64,000 bases of DNA from Carposina sasakii (lineage: Eukaryota > Arthropoda > Insecta > Lepidoptera > Carposinidae), in NCBI GenBank assembly GCA_014607495.2, contig CP053150.1:9816495-9880494 (forward strand). The letters run 5' to 3'. Numbering within the stretch: position 1 is the stretch's first letter; the number at the start of each line of letters is the position of its first letter. Both the position numbers and the translations under genes were made by a program. Positions 9,701-18,105 of the stretch are shown here, piece after piece. The notes below the pieces were generated by a model. It saw nothing but the letters and a program-made list of their open reading frames with translations, did no database searches and was not told the DNA's origin.

Positions 9701-11651
9701 ATATTGTTGCTGTATTCGTAGTTTAGGTAAATGCTGATAAAGTAAATTATTTACGCTAAATGCTTAAAATGCACAAGGGAGCTTATAATTACGTGTGATA
9801 TCCATTTAATTGCGCTAAATTATATTTAATTAATTGCAGACTTCATTTATTAACATAAATCCTAAAATGAAAATTATTTAACGATTTCATACTTTCACAG
9901 ATGCTGCAAAGCTAAAAACAAATAATTAAAACTTAGAAACACACATAAAATTTTAATAACGTAGCATATATGTATGCTTAACAACGTTTTTAAGCTTTAA
10001 TTATTTGTTTTTAGCTTTACACATCAAAGTATTAAAATCGTTAAATAATTTTCACTTCGAATTTTTTTAAGTGTCATATGATTTGAACATAAAACTGTTT
10101 TATTTATAATTTCAATATTGCAAACATAATAATATTTCGTCAAAAGTAGTTGTTTTAGAGTTTCATTTTTTGCGTTCTCGTTTTCAATTTTCAGTTATGG
10201 TGCATAAAGCATCTTAAACATTATTTTTTTGTATTATTTCTTGATGAGTCTTTATTCTTTAGAAGATAGATAGCAATAGTTAGATATACAGCAGTTCTGC
10301 TAGATAGCAAACTTAAACAGAATCTCAAGTTTTATCCGTAGAGTATATTTTTCTAGAAATCGTGGCGTCCACGGAATTAGATACGAAATTAAGTTCCGAA
10401 CATCAAACGACTCCGGCCTCTTAATGTGGAGACGAAAGATCGGCATTCGTCCAAGGGACTTCATTGGTCTAGGTATTAGCGAGGGGAAGCTGCAGTTAAT
10501 TTATACGGACACAGACGCGAAAGAGGTGTCGCCAAGTCACGAAGACTGGTTCCAGAGCATCGAGTCGAAAATACGTGTTGATGATGGCCTGTGGCACACT
10601 GCCACGGTGAGGAGACGGAAAAGGCTGGCGATGCTTCAAGTAGATGACTCTGCACCAGTAAGAGGGTACTCACAGTCATTACTGGTGCCTTCGAAATCGA
10701 ATCCCAAGCTATGGATTGGTAAGTATTTATTTAGAGAAGATAAATCCGAAAAACGTAGATGAAAAGATAAAGTATTTACTAGCAATATCACAGGCTTTTG
10801 ACTTCATCTCTTAATATTCAATTGTATACATGTATCCATAAAAATCACATCTTATCTTACTTCTTACTCATATTACAAACGCTTCCATCCACAAAAGTTT
10901 GTGAGTATGGATGGATGGATGGATAGATGGATAGATGGAAAGATGGATGGATGGATGTTTGTTACTCTTTCACGTAAAAACGGCTAGAGCGATTTTAATA
11001 AAATTTGGTATGGAGTTAGCAGACACGCTAGATTAATACATAGGCTACTTTTTATCCCGGGTAAATATTTTTATCTTGGATAAATTCGACATTTTGTTTT
11101 TTCTGCAGTCCACGCGAACGAAGTCGCGGGTGTCCACTAGAAATAAATACAATAATTGTTCCCTTTCAAAACGAAAAGCGTCACGAAATGTATCCGCACG
11201 TTCTTATAACAAAGTTCGAAAGTCAGCTAAACGCAATTTGTTACTGTCGTTCAACTATTTAAAGAGGATATATGGGAAAGACACGCTCCAAAAAGTTCCA
11301 GATGGTGTAGTGAATTTTCTTTTAAAATCAATATTAAGTAGGAAAATGGAATGTTAATTCTTTTTCAAATAACTCCGCACTACGACGATTCGTTTAAATG
11401 TTAAATGGTCTTTAATGAAGTGCCTGAGTACTGTAGTACATACCCAAATGCAAAAGAGAGATGTTCACTTTTATACTCTATTTTCAACGTTTCTTTTTTC
11501 TTTAGGTGGATCACCATCATTACCTCTGGGTCTACCAGCAGCTCTATACACCGGCTTTCGAGGCTGTGTCGCGAGCGTCAAAGCAAGTGCTCGACACCTC
11601 GAATTGAACACTCCAATACGACCGTCTAGTGCGCTACTCTACTGCAACTGA
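475..11651 (+). CDS. Agrn: Agrin-like proteoglycan, 3' part of gene (17 exons, 5' end outside window)
   Basis: Joined exons: 475-714, 976-1281, 1421-1573, 1938-2219, 2761-2907, 4033-4166, 4506-4806, 5826-5993, 6226-6586, 6673-6885, 7026-7420, 7494-7740, 8040-8204, 8603-8799, 9105-9291, 10357-10718, 11506-11651. Every junction has AG/GT ends and phases agree, giving 4,004 nt (about 1,334 residues) to a TGA. Visible domains: two follistatin/Kazal units, a lustrin-like Cys-rich module, two laminin-EGF modules, a third Kazal, a linker, an EB-like module, then EGF-LamG-EGF-EGF-LamG-EGF-LamG. In known families this order is specific to agrin, a secreted heparan-sulfate proteoglycan of basement membranes whose LamG domains bind dystroglycan, integrins and, in vertebrates, LRP4. 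No SEA exon or NtA domain is seen; the latter would be upstream. Perlecan is the nearest alternative but would show Ig repeats and lacks Kazal domains. The gene name is recognised from architecture, not from a search. Confidence 0.9.
976..1281 (+). CDS. Agrn: Agrin exon: acidic linker plus follistatin/Kazal module
   Basis: Phase 1-1 exon between acceptor gggtag and donor gttggt. The first ~35 residues are Thr/Ser/Asp rich. Then comes a follistatin module ([15 protein letters not shown]) and a Kazal core ([16 protein letters not shown]). The donor is non-standard after the GT but is the only one that keeps phase 1 into the next exon. Confidence 0.82.
1421..1573 (+). CDS. Agrn: Agrin exon: lustrin-like Cys-rich module
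   Basis: Phase 1-1 exon after ttattcacag, donor gtgagt. The 51 residues have the pattern PCG...IDCGNG...DCPTGSYC...RCCPK, as in lustrin-type cysteine-rich repeats (CP-G-C-CCP). I do not recall this module as a standard part of vertebrate agrin. It sits just before the CC motif that introduces the laminin-EGF pair. Confidence 0.78.
1938..2219 (+). CDS. Agrn: Agrin exon: CC motif plus laminin-EGF 1
   Basis: Phase 1-1 exon after attttag, donor gtacgt. It begins with a short acidic/basic linker, then [19 protein letters not shown], a motif also found before the laminin-EGF pair of vertebrate agrin. A laminin-type EGF follows (CGCN...[21 protein letters not shown]). Confidence 0.9.
2761..2907 (+). 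CDS. Agrn: Agrin exon: laminin-EGF 2
   Basis: Phase 1-1 exon of exactly 147 nt between tttgttatag and gtgagttt. It reads [15 protein letters not shown], then [16 protein letters not shown] and a final Cys: a second laminin-type EGF. It contains no useful internal start, so simple ORF calling misses it. Confidence 0.88.
3082..3408. repeat. Short direct repeats in agrin intron
   Basis: The intron 2908-4032 has no exon that I can see. GTAACGGCTGTAACGATGAA occurs at about 3083 and again near 3173. A ~65-bp block starting GTTATTACAAAACA occurs at about 3198-3265 and, diverged, at 3343-3408. Confidence 0.6.
4033..4166 (+). CDS. Agrn: Agrin exon: first half of third Kazal module
   Basis: Starts phase 1 after tattttcag and ends phase 0 at gtaagtg. 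It encodes [13 protein letters not shown]...[14 protein letters not shown], the follistatin part and the start of a Kazal domain. The split Kazal after two laminin-EGFs matches the position of the last follistatin module of agrin. Confidence 0.87.
4506..4806 (+). CDS. Agrn: Agrin exon: second half of Kazal plus Ser/Thr/Pro linker
   Basis: Starts phase 0 after cttcacag and ends phase 1 at gtacgt. It opens with [17 protein letters not shown], the canonical Kazal core, and ends the domain at GPC. About 60 residues of Pro/Ser/Lys-rich linker follow, where vertebrate agrin has a Ser/Thr region and a SEA domain. Confidence 0.88.
4807..5825 (+). other. Agrin intron, no feature seen
   Basis: About 1 kb of AT-rich sequence. 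I looked specifically for a SEA-domain exon of phase 1-1 here and found none. Confidence 0.5.
5826..5993 (+). CDS. Agrn: Agrin exon: EB-like Cys-rich module
   Basis: Phase 1-1 exon after ttcgtgtcag, donor gtaagg. After a small Ala/Thr-rich start it has six cysteines in an EB/EGF-like pattern: [28 protein letters not shown]. It takes the place where a SEA domain would be expected. Confidence 0.82.
6226..6586 (+). CDS. Agrn: Agrin exon: EGF plus first half of LamG1
   Basis: Starts phase 1 after a long A/T tract ending tacag and ends phase 2 at gtaagc. It encodes an EGF domain ([12 protein letters not shown]...[13 protein letters not shown]) and the start of LamG1 (FDGSAYIRL, then [16 protein letters not shown]). 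Confidence 0.92.
6673..6885 (+). CDS. Agrn: Agrin exon: LamG1 middle
   Basis: Phase 2-2 exon of 213 nt between tctggacag and gtaata. It completes the RYNLGNG turn typical of LamG and continues through a basic strand ([13 protein letters not shown]) to DAYIGSVP. Confidence 0.9.
7026..7420 (+). CDS. Agrn: Agrin exon: LamG1 end plus two EGF modules
   Basis: Starts phase 2 after acttttag and ends phase 1 at gtatgt. LamG1 ends with [11 protein letters not shown] and a later Cys. Two EGF modules follow: [12 protein letters not shown]...[12 protein letters not shown], and [14 protein letters not shown]...VCRCLFG. This matches the EGF2-EGF3 pair of agrin. Confidence 0.92.
7494..7740 (+). CDS. Agrn: Agrin exon: LamG2 first part
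   Basis: Starts phase 1 after atattttcag and ends phase 2 at gtaagt. It reads [13 protein letters not shown], then [20 protein letters not shown] and [20 protein letters not shown], a textbook LamG N-terminal half. Confidence 0.93.
7798..7945. repeat. Tandem duplication (about 73 bp x2) in agrin intron
   Basis: Two diverged copies of a block with TTATTAAATGG, GTAGTTAA, AATTGATATTAA and AATCGATTT, starting near 7802 and 7875. Confidence 0.65.
8040..8204 (+). CDS. Agrn: Agrin exon: LamG2 middle
   Basis: Phase 2-2 exon of 165 nt between atcatttag and gtaagt. It encodes [19 protein letters not shown] and ends [11 protein letters not shown]. The GRWH motif is the usual LamG strand; the exon has no internal start and is easily missed. 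Confidence 0.88.
8603..8799 (+). CDS. Agrn: Agrin exon: LamG2 end, start of EGF
   Basis: Starts phase 2 after ttcttgcag and ends phase 1 at gtaagc. It encodes [20 protein letters not shown], then two Cys of the LamG fold (GKCAIV, LPCAT), and finishes with PPCGDG, the first Cys of the next EGF. Open reading upstream of 8603 belongs to the intron. Confidence 0.87.
9105..9291 (+). CDS. Agrn: Agrin exon: EGF4 plus start of LamG3
   Basis: Starts phase 1 after tttattttag and ends phase 2 at gtaaaa. It encodes an EGF ([10 protein letters not shown]...[16 protein letters not shown]) and the first strand of LamG3 ([11 protein letters not shown]). The exon ends at the place in LamG3 where vertebrate agrin carries the alternatively spliced z (B) site. 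Confidence 0.88.
9606..9645 (+). other. Candidate cassette microexon at the agrin z-site intron
   Basis: A strong acceptor (ttatttatttctag) is followed by 40 nt and a strong donor (gtaaga at 9646). Read in phase 2 it would add about 13 residues but leave the next exon out of frame. Using the weaker donor at 9624 (gttcga) gives an 18-nt, frame-preserving exon adding six residues. Whether it is ever spliced cannot be seen here. Confidence 0.25.
9868..10054. mobile_element. Foldback MITE in the agrin z-site intron
   Basis: TGAAAATTATTTAACGATTT at 9868 returns as its reverse complement ending at 10054. The inner arms with AAGCTAAAAACAAATAATTA also pair, leaving a ~50-base loop. It is non-coding. 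Confidence 0.7.
10357..10718 (+). CDS. Agrn: Agrin exon: LamG3 main part
   Basis: Starts phase 2 after tttttctag and ends phase 1 at gtaagt. It encodes [50 protein letters not shown] and PKLWIG. The RRRKR patch is strongly basic and could bind heparin or be cleaved by a protease; that is inference. Confidence 0.9.
10848..11140 (-). mobile_element. Lepidopteran ACTAG interspersed repeat (Lep1/Helitron-like?), antisense, in agrin intron
   Basis: On the minus strand it opens CTAGTGGACACCCGCGACTT, then has the TTATCCCGGGATAAAAAGTAGCC-like region, and runs to a simple-repeat end. The same family recurs at 25430, 29124, 46807 and 62781. The Lep1/Helitron label is from general memory of Lepidoptera repeats and is uncertain. 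Confidence 0.65.
10906..10958. repeat. (GATG)n / (GATA) microsatellite
   Basis: About 13 imperfect GGAT/AGAT tetranucleotide units inside the antisense ACTAG repeat. Confidence 0.85.
11506..11651 (+). CDS. Agrn: Agrin last exon: LamG3 end and stop
   Basis: Starts phase 1 after tttctttag. It encodes [16 protein letters not shown] and ends with a second Cys two residues from the TGA (11649-11651), completing the LamG disulfide pair. Confidence 0.9.
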
Positions 11652-13566
11652 TATAGAACATTAAACGGAAATGTCACCGCGTCTACGTTGTATCTAATAG
11701 TAGAATATTTATTTATTCATAGATACAACAGTCCCATTTCAATGCTTGGTGCCAGTAAATTAAACTAATCAAATTTATCAATCAATTTTAAAATGTCTGT
11801 TGGTTCGGAAGTGTACATTTTCAAATTGTATGCAATATAAAATCTGATTTTTATAATATGATAATATACTTAGATAGATTCTCAATATAAAAAAGGGTGA
11901 CAACTTCCATAGGTCCGATTAAAATGTTGTAGCAAAATGAATCTGATTAAAGTATCACGGGAATATTGTCAATTGTTGAGACTTTTGAATTATTGTGAGT
12001 TACGAAAGTATTATTTATAGTTTTCATTTAAAATAGCATTTTTAAAGTACCTGCATTTTTATGATTTTATTGTAAGTCACAGCAATGTTTAGTTATATAC
12101 TATCTAGTTACTTGTGAAAAATATGTAAATGCTGACATTTAATACTGGAATAATTCATATTTGAAATTAACTTCATTGTTGCACTTCGCTTAATTTGAAT
12201 GCTGGTGTTTTTTTAAAAAATTGTGCCACGTCCATTTTTGCTTGTTTAAAGCTGCTACAGAAAACATCACATAGTTATTTAATTTTAACCAAAAGAATAC
12301 GTTGCCATACTTACGTTACTTTAGATTTTTAAGCAAAAATAGAATTTAATCAATCTTTAAAAATCGGTGCTCGGAAAATACTTCAGAGTTATAAAAAAGA
12401 AAACTGTTGAAAATCATACAAAAACGCATGTTTATACAAAAGAGACTCTTAATAATATTTTGTTGTTATTAACTAGCAAATATATTATATATAGAATGTA
12501 GATTAGTTTATTATAAGAGCTAAAGGCTATTACGAAGTTATAAAAGAAATTGAATTAAAAATTATATTAATAGAGTCAATACTACGTATTGTAGGATTCA
12601 AACTAATTACATACAAGGTATGTTTACACTTGTATGATTTTGCAATTCCAATTTTAGGGCTAATGAAATACGCTGACTATTATCACGAATATCATAATCA
12701 TAAATTTTATATGGACCTAGAAAACTTTATATTTTCATGGTCAAAACGCATTGACGTAAATGTTGATAAAAAAAATTCCCGCTTACGATTATATTTGCTT
12801 TTTGGTGGTTATCAATATAACTTAACTGAGTTTAAACTATTTATGAATAATGTATCAGCAATAATGTGATATTTTTCTATTTTTTTTTCGCAAACATTCC
12901 ATATTAGTAAGCTATGCTTTTATATGAATAAAGGCAAAAAACTAAAATATTCTTTCAAAAAATATAATTATTGAAATAATTCTCAGAATTTTTATTGGTG
13001 AATAAAATTCGATTTGAAAATGGGATTCATAATTATCATTAATATTTGTCACCTACAAGTATTAACATCATATTTCGAAAATTCCTTTTTTGTATAAGCT
13101 CTTGCAATAATTTGATAGATTAGCTACCGAGTTTTGTAATATATGTAAATAGTTGTTTAGACTAGATTTTTTTACAAGACGCTTTACTGTAACATTAAAT
13201 GGCCGCTGAGTTTCACAGGCAATCTTTATTTCTCTTTAAGAATTTATATACCTCATGTTATTGGCCCGCCGAAAGGACAATGGACAAATAGGTATTTTCA
13301 TGGAGAATAAAACCTAATATTATCACTAAGGTTAAAAGTCAGTACTTTCGGGGTTATACTGCCACAAAAGTAGTCCTAATCTAAGAAGTAGCAATGTGTG
13401 TCAAGTTATAAAACCAGTGAATAAAAAAGTCTTTTGTCATTTGTTCAGTTGTTTTTCAGTCGCCAATCGCACTTTTCCATTGAACCTATTAGTTTTCTTA
13501 GTTTTGATACGGCTATTCCGTGGACACTGACTGTTGTTGTTTTTGTCGTTGACCCCAGTTTTGTTT
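11652..13566 (+). other. Agrin 3' UTR and downstream sequence
   Basis: AT-rich with no convincing coding region. Candidate poly(A) signals AATAAA lie at 12927-12932, with others near 13001 and 13306. An open stretch at 12630-12869 has no recognisable motif. Confidence 0.4.
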
Positions 13567-14450
13567 AAAGGACTACTGAAATATCTATCAAATGGAAATG
13601 ATGTCCGTTCAAGTCCAAACCCACCAAACGGGAACGATCCAACTATTCCGACGTGTGAGACAGGGTGACGTCATATCCCCGAAACTCTTCACCAACGCGA
13701 TGGAGGGTGTCTTCAAGACGCTACAGTGGGATGGACTAGGCATCAACGTCAATGGTGATCTCACGCATCTCCGCTTTGCTGACGATATAGTCTTGATGGC
13801 TGATTCGCTGCAGGACCTGCAAAAAATGCTGTCTAGTCTCAATGCTGCCCCGAGGCGTGTAGGACTCGGGATGAACCTGGACAAGACCAAGGTAATGTTC
13901 AATCGACACATCATCCCTGAGCCGATATCCATCCAAGGTGTAGCCCTATATATATCACTAGAAGAGTGCAGCTTGGGTGGGCAGTGTTTGGGAAGTTGCG
14001 TCATATCTTTGAGTTATCCTTGCCACAATGCCTCAAAACCAAGGTATTCGATCAGTGCGTTCTATGTAACAGCCATAACTTACGGAGCCGAGACGTGGAA
14101 CCTGACGGTGGGACTGGCAGTCAATGTTCGGAATCTCGCTAATGGACAAAGTCCGAAACGAGATTATCACGTAGAAGACCAAAGTGACAGACATAGTCTC
14201 GAAATGTAACAGACTGAAGTGACATCAAAAAGGTAGCATATTGCATAGAATATAATATAACCGCAGAAAATGTGCGGATTCTGTGTGGAAGGATACAGTC
14301 ACGCCATGTAAGAGCAGTTGAAATAAACGCGATAACACATTATTATTGCACTTGCTTGACCGAACGGCGAACTGTAGGAAGGTGCGCTCACATTATATTT
14401 TTGATTTGGTACCTAGGAGACATCAACCATTCGTGGCACCGGCGGATTTT
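13567..14450 (+). pseudogene. RTE-clade LINE reverse transcriptase fragment
   Basis: The open part 13592-14209 shows the RT core: RQGDVISPKLFTNAMEGVF, then HLRFADDIVLMADSLQDLQK with the catalytic FADD box, and VGLGMNLDKTKVMFN. It continues as decayed ITYGAETWNLT. This is the C-terminal half of the RTE-type endonuclease-reverse transcriptase common in moths. It lacks the endonuclease and first RT blocks and has deletions and frame changes after about residue 115. Sequence to about 14450 still shows decayed C-terminal similarity. It is a dead, 5'-truncated copy, as is usual for LINEs. Confidence 0.85.
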
Positions 14451-14706
14451 TTAAATGATGTAATTGTTCTTGATGTGCAGGACGAATAATTAATCTTGTT
14501 AAAAGTGAAATAACATGTGTTACTACTATTACCTTATAAATATCCATAAATAGTAAGTTACATTGAGACAACTTTAACACGTCGTATCTCCGAAAGAACT
14601 AACATTTGACTATAGTTTAGTTTAGTAATAATGTTCCGCTTAAAAAGCCCTATCCAATGGTATATCACATGTTACTATTGAGGGGTGGGCCCAGACCCCA
14701 TACATT

Positions 14707-15313
14707 GGTTTCTCAATCTCCTTTGCCATGAACAAAGCTTTCCGGCGACTCGGACCGCAATTAACTCGACCCGCGGACCCAGCTGCCGGATTTATTTATT
14801 TTAAATATTTTTATTCCGGCGACTCGGCCCACTTAAAAACCTAAAAAAAAACTATTATTCAAGCCTAACAGTCCAACCAAACGAAAGTGTTTAATATAAA
14901 AATTAAATTAAAACTTTTTGATACAAAAATATATATTTATAAAAATACACTTTGAAGTTTGACAGTTAATTTTTTTAATATGTAAAAAAAATATATACCA
15001 TAGACCGTGCTTATAATAATCACCACTACAATAAGTAACTATCCATGCCAAAATCAGACTTAACAGACAGAAGAAAAATCATATTAACAATAATCAACGT
15101 ACTACAACAATCGCACCAAAAATTTTAATTAAATAGTTTGAAACGACAATTTTTTTTGCTTGACTGTACTGTTTTTGGCTTGTTAATATGAGTGGGCCAA
15201 ATCTCCGGAAGAAAAATATTTAAAATATTATATCCGGCAACTGGGTCTGCGGGTCGAGTTAATTGAGTCGAGTTAACCTTGTTCATTTATGGGATAAAGA
15301 GATTTCTTAACCA
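14707..15313. mobile_element. Large foldback element (about 600 bp)
   Basis: The left arm (ATCTCCTTTGCC, ATGAACAA, CGGCGACTCGGACC, AATTAACTCGACCCGC) pairs with the right arm ending at about 15313. The centre is AT-rich and non-coding. The CCGGCGACTCGG and TCCGGCAACTGGGTC blocks recur at 18016-18105, so this is a family. Confidence 0.75.
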
Positions 15314-17639
15314 CCGAGGTAACTCATATGATACTTAACTAGTGGTAATGTTTACCTACTCACTATATGATTTAGATACTTACTTTTGTATGAGTCAAAT
15401 ACTCAAGCATTTTGCCATTATTTAATACCATCCCTTGACATTCCTTTTTTTACTTAAATCTTACATACCTACGTTGGTTCACTGAGTAAAATTTTATCAA
15501 TTTAAGAATAATATTAGTTTTTCTACTCACTATCTAAAGTGAACTTGTAAAGTACTTATTACATATTATATATACTAATATAAATTTAAAAAATGACAAT
15601 ATTAAGATATTTATCAAAAAAGGCATTTAGGGTTATGTTTTTAATGTATTAGAAGTGCTTTGTGGTAAGGCAAGACATATCCACTTCACTTTAGATATCT
15701 TAGGCAAGCCCTTTACTTGATCATTCGAAAATTATATATAAAATTCATACACATTTTATAAATACTAGTTTCAGCCTGTACGTTCATTTGTGAGATTAAT
15801 GTTAAAGCAAATTATTAAAACTAAGCAAAATTAGGTACTTATCTATTATTAAAGTTAATTTTAATAATTCAGTACCTACCTACTGGTGTGTAGAAATTGT
15901 AATCGCAACGTGTCATAAGTGTTATCGGTAGTTATTTTCGAATGAATGGAGTAAGGGTAATCAGTAATATATTAAAACACTATGTATCTAAAGGTACAAT
16001 ATTGTATCACTGGCTCTTACATATCTTCCAGTCCAATTTGTTACGCAGTGTGTGTTTTGATGTAACTATCTTAGTTTAAAATTTAAACAAGAAAATGATA
16101 AATTAAATGAGACTGCAACCAAGAAATGAAAATTTGTTTTATTGTAACATCGTAAACAAGCTATAACTTAATACAGGCGCAAATCTTCAAAGAACAATTC
16201 AGTTCGCTCCCCAATTCTGCTACAATTACAGCTAAAAAGCACGCGAAATGGAACCATTATTGAAGCGGTGCGTGATACGAAGGAAGAAAAACAGAACTTT
16301 ACGGCGAACGCCTCCATAACTACCAATAGATGCTGGAGACAAAAACTAAATATTGTTTACGTTTTGTCATGCGACCGCTTCATTCTGAAATTACTCAAAC
16401 ATAACATAAATATTCCTCGTTACAATGGTTCCGTTTCGGCTGCGTTATAGAAAAAAATATCAGAATTAGATGGAAACTTCATTATTATACCTAACATCAA
16501 GCTTGAATGTCCGCCATGAGTGTTACGATACATATCTACGTACATACTTACATACCTATATTATGAACTAAACCAACTAATAGTTGAGGAAATTCTAAAA
16601 TTCTGTTTAAACATTCATTAAACAATGCTTTATAAAATACCGAAACAAAACAATGATAACTACACTAGGTTTCGAAGTACTTAGTCTCTGGGGTCCTAAC
16701 ACAATGTAATGTCCTTTTGTCATGGAACTCGAAACGATCTATTCTACTAGTGATCAAAATGCTGGCAGTCTTTTTCATAACAACAATAGAGAACTATTAG
16801 AAATAAAAACGGAGTTAAAGCTTTATAGTTAAAATAAATAAAAACGCTTGGGCCTATGTAATGGTACTTCATTTCTTTAGATACCTAACAAGGTACCTGC
16901 AACGTGACCATGTTGCCACATTACTTGGGAGCCTAGATAATTTGACAATTTTAAGAGCGATGGTGATGTTCGGAGCATGTATAATTTTTACATTGTCTAA
17001 AAATAAGTACTGTATTATAGTAAATTTCATTAGGTACCCATTTTTTTTTTGAAACTTTTTATCGAACGTTAGAGTTCACTTTTAAACACCCAGGTGTAGT
17101 CATCTGCTTTTATAGTAAGTTTTATTTACCCTTTGCAAATATATAAATAAAGTCTGAGACCTTTTCGAAGGCCCATAAAGACATTAGCAAACATTTCGAA
17201 CATCTCCTATGAATACTAAATCTGTACCATCTTGGGAATAGAAGACATTAATTAGGAACGACTTGTGATACAAAGTTTCGTTGCGACTATTCGACTAGTA
17301 GCTTTAATTAAGCGTTTCACAGTTTACGGTTAGTGTCCCAATCGTCTTATTTGCCGATGAGGGTTTCCGATGCTCCGATGTCTGTTTATTAAGCTAAACT
17401 GAGCTAAGCTAAGCAGCTTTGGAATGAGCAATTGAACTTGGATCACTCGTCTGCTTTTGGCCATTAAAACTGTAGTCATGTAGATGATCAATATTGATAA
17501 TATTATGTGAGTCACAACCACGTCGCAACGAGGCGGCGACTTATGATTGTTTTGACCATGTTAATATTTCATAAAAACAATTGAATATTTATGGTTTCCG
17601 AACTGAGAATGTAGTGTTTTTTTATATATATTAAATAGA
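15314..17639. other. Intergenic/intronic, nothing definite
   Basis: AT-rich. A short inverted pair (about AATGGAACCATT at 16248 against AATGGTTCCGTT at 16422) is the only structure I noticed. Confidence 0.3.
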
Positions 17640-17967
17640 CTTACGCTTGACCACAACGCGCCTGATGGTAAGCACCGTTGCAGTCTAAGATGGAGCGCGC
17701 TTGCCTAAAAGAAACCGGTTCACTTTTCGACTTGAAGACCGCAAGATTATTCATTTATTATTATTATTATTATTGATTATTATTGTTCATGGGGAATAGG
17801 GATTCAGGCAGGGAGTTCCACAGCTTGGCCGTTCGCACTATGAATGTAGAAGCAAAACGCTTAGTACGAGTTTTCGGCACTTCAACTGTGAACCGGTGTC
17901 GCCTTGACGTTTCCCTGGTCGTCCGGTGGTAGAAGGGTGCTAGGGGAATTAGGTCGTGAAGTCCCAA
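17640..17967 (-). pseudogene. LINE 3' end: RT C-terminal tail and 3' UTR, antisense
   Basis: On the minus strand 17967-17770 reads through RRHRFTVEVPKTRTKRFAST and VRTAKLWNSLPESLF, the conserved C-terminal tail of CR1/Jockey-type LINE polymerases. The 3' UTR, with a (TTA)n stretch and a typical moth block (GCTTACCATCAGGCGCG on the minus strand), runs down to about 17640. Everything upstream in the element is missing. Confidence 0.75.
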
Positions 17968-18015
17968 CGCACACTCCCCGAAATGTAACCTGTAGAATAC
18001 CGAGTTGTGTGGACC

Positions 18016-18105
18016 GAGACGCCGGAAGAAAAATATTTAAAATATTAGATCCGGCAACTGGGTCCACGGAACGAGTTAATTGCGGACCGAGTCGCCGGAA
18101 ACCTC
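18016..18105. mobile_element. Partial copy of the 14.7-kb foldback family
   Basis: Shares GCCGGAAGAAAAATATTTAA, TCCGGCAACTGGGTC and GAGTTAATTGCGGACC with the element at 14707-15313. It lies a few bases from the antisense LINE fragment. Confidence 0.7.

Noticed and set aside
12630..12869. 79-codon open frame downstream of agrin
   Set aside because: AT-rich codon content, no motif, no splice or promoter context; probably chance within 3' flanking DNA.
13609..14004. 131-codon antisense frame
   Set aside because: Mirror of the RTE reverse transcriptase, whose FADD box is on the plus strand.
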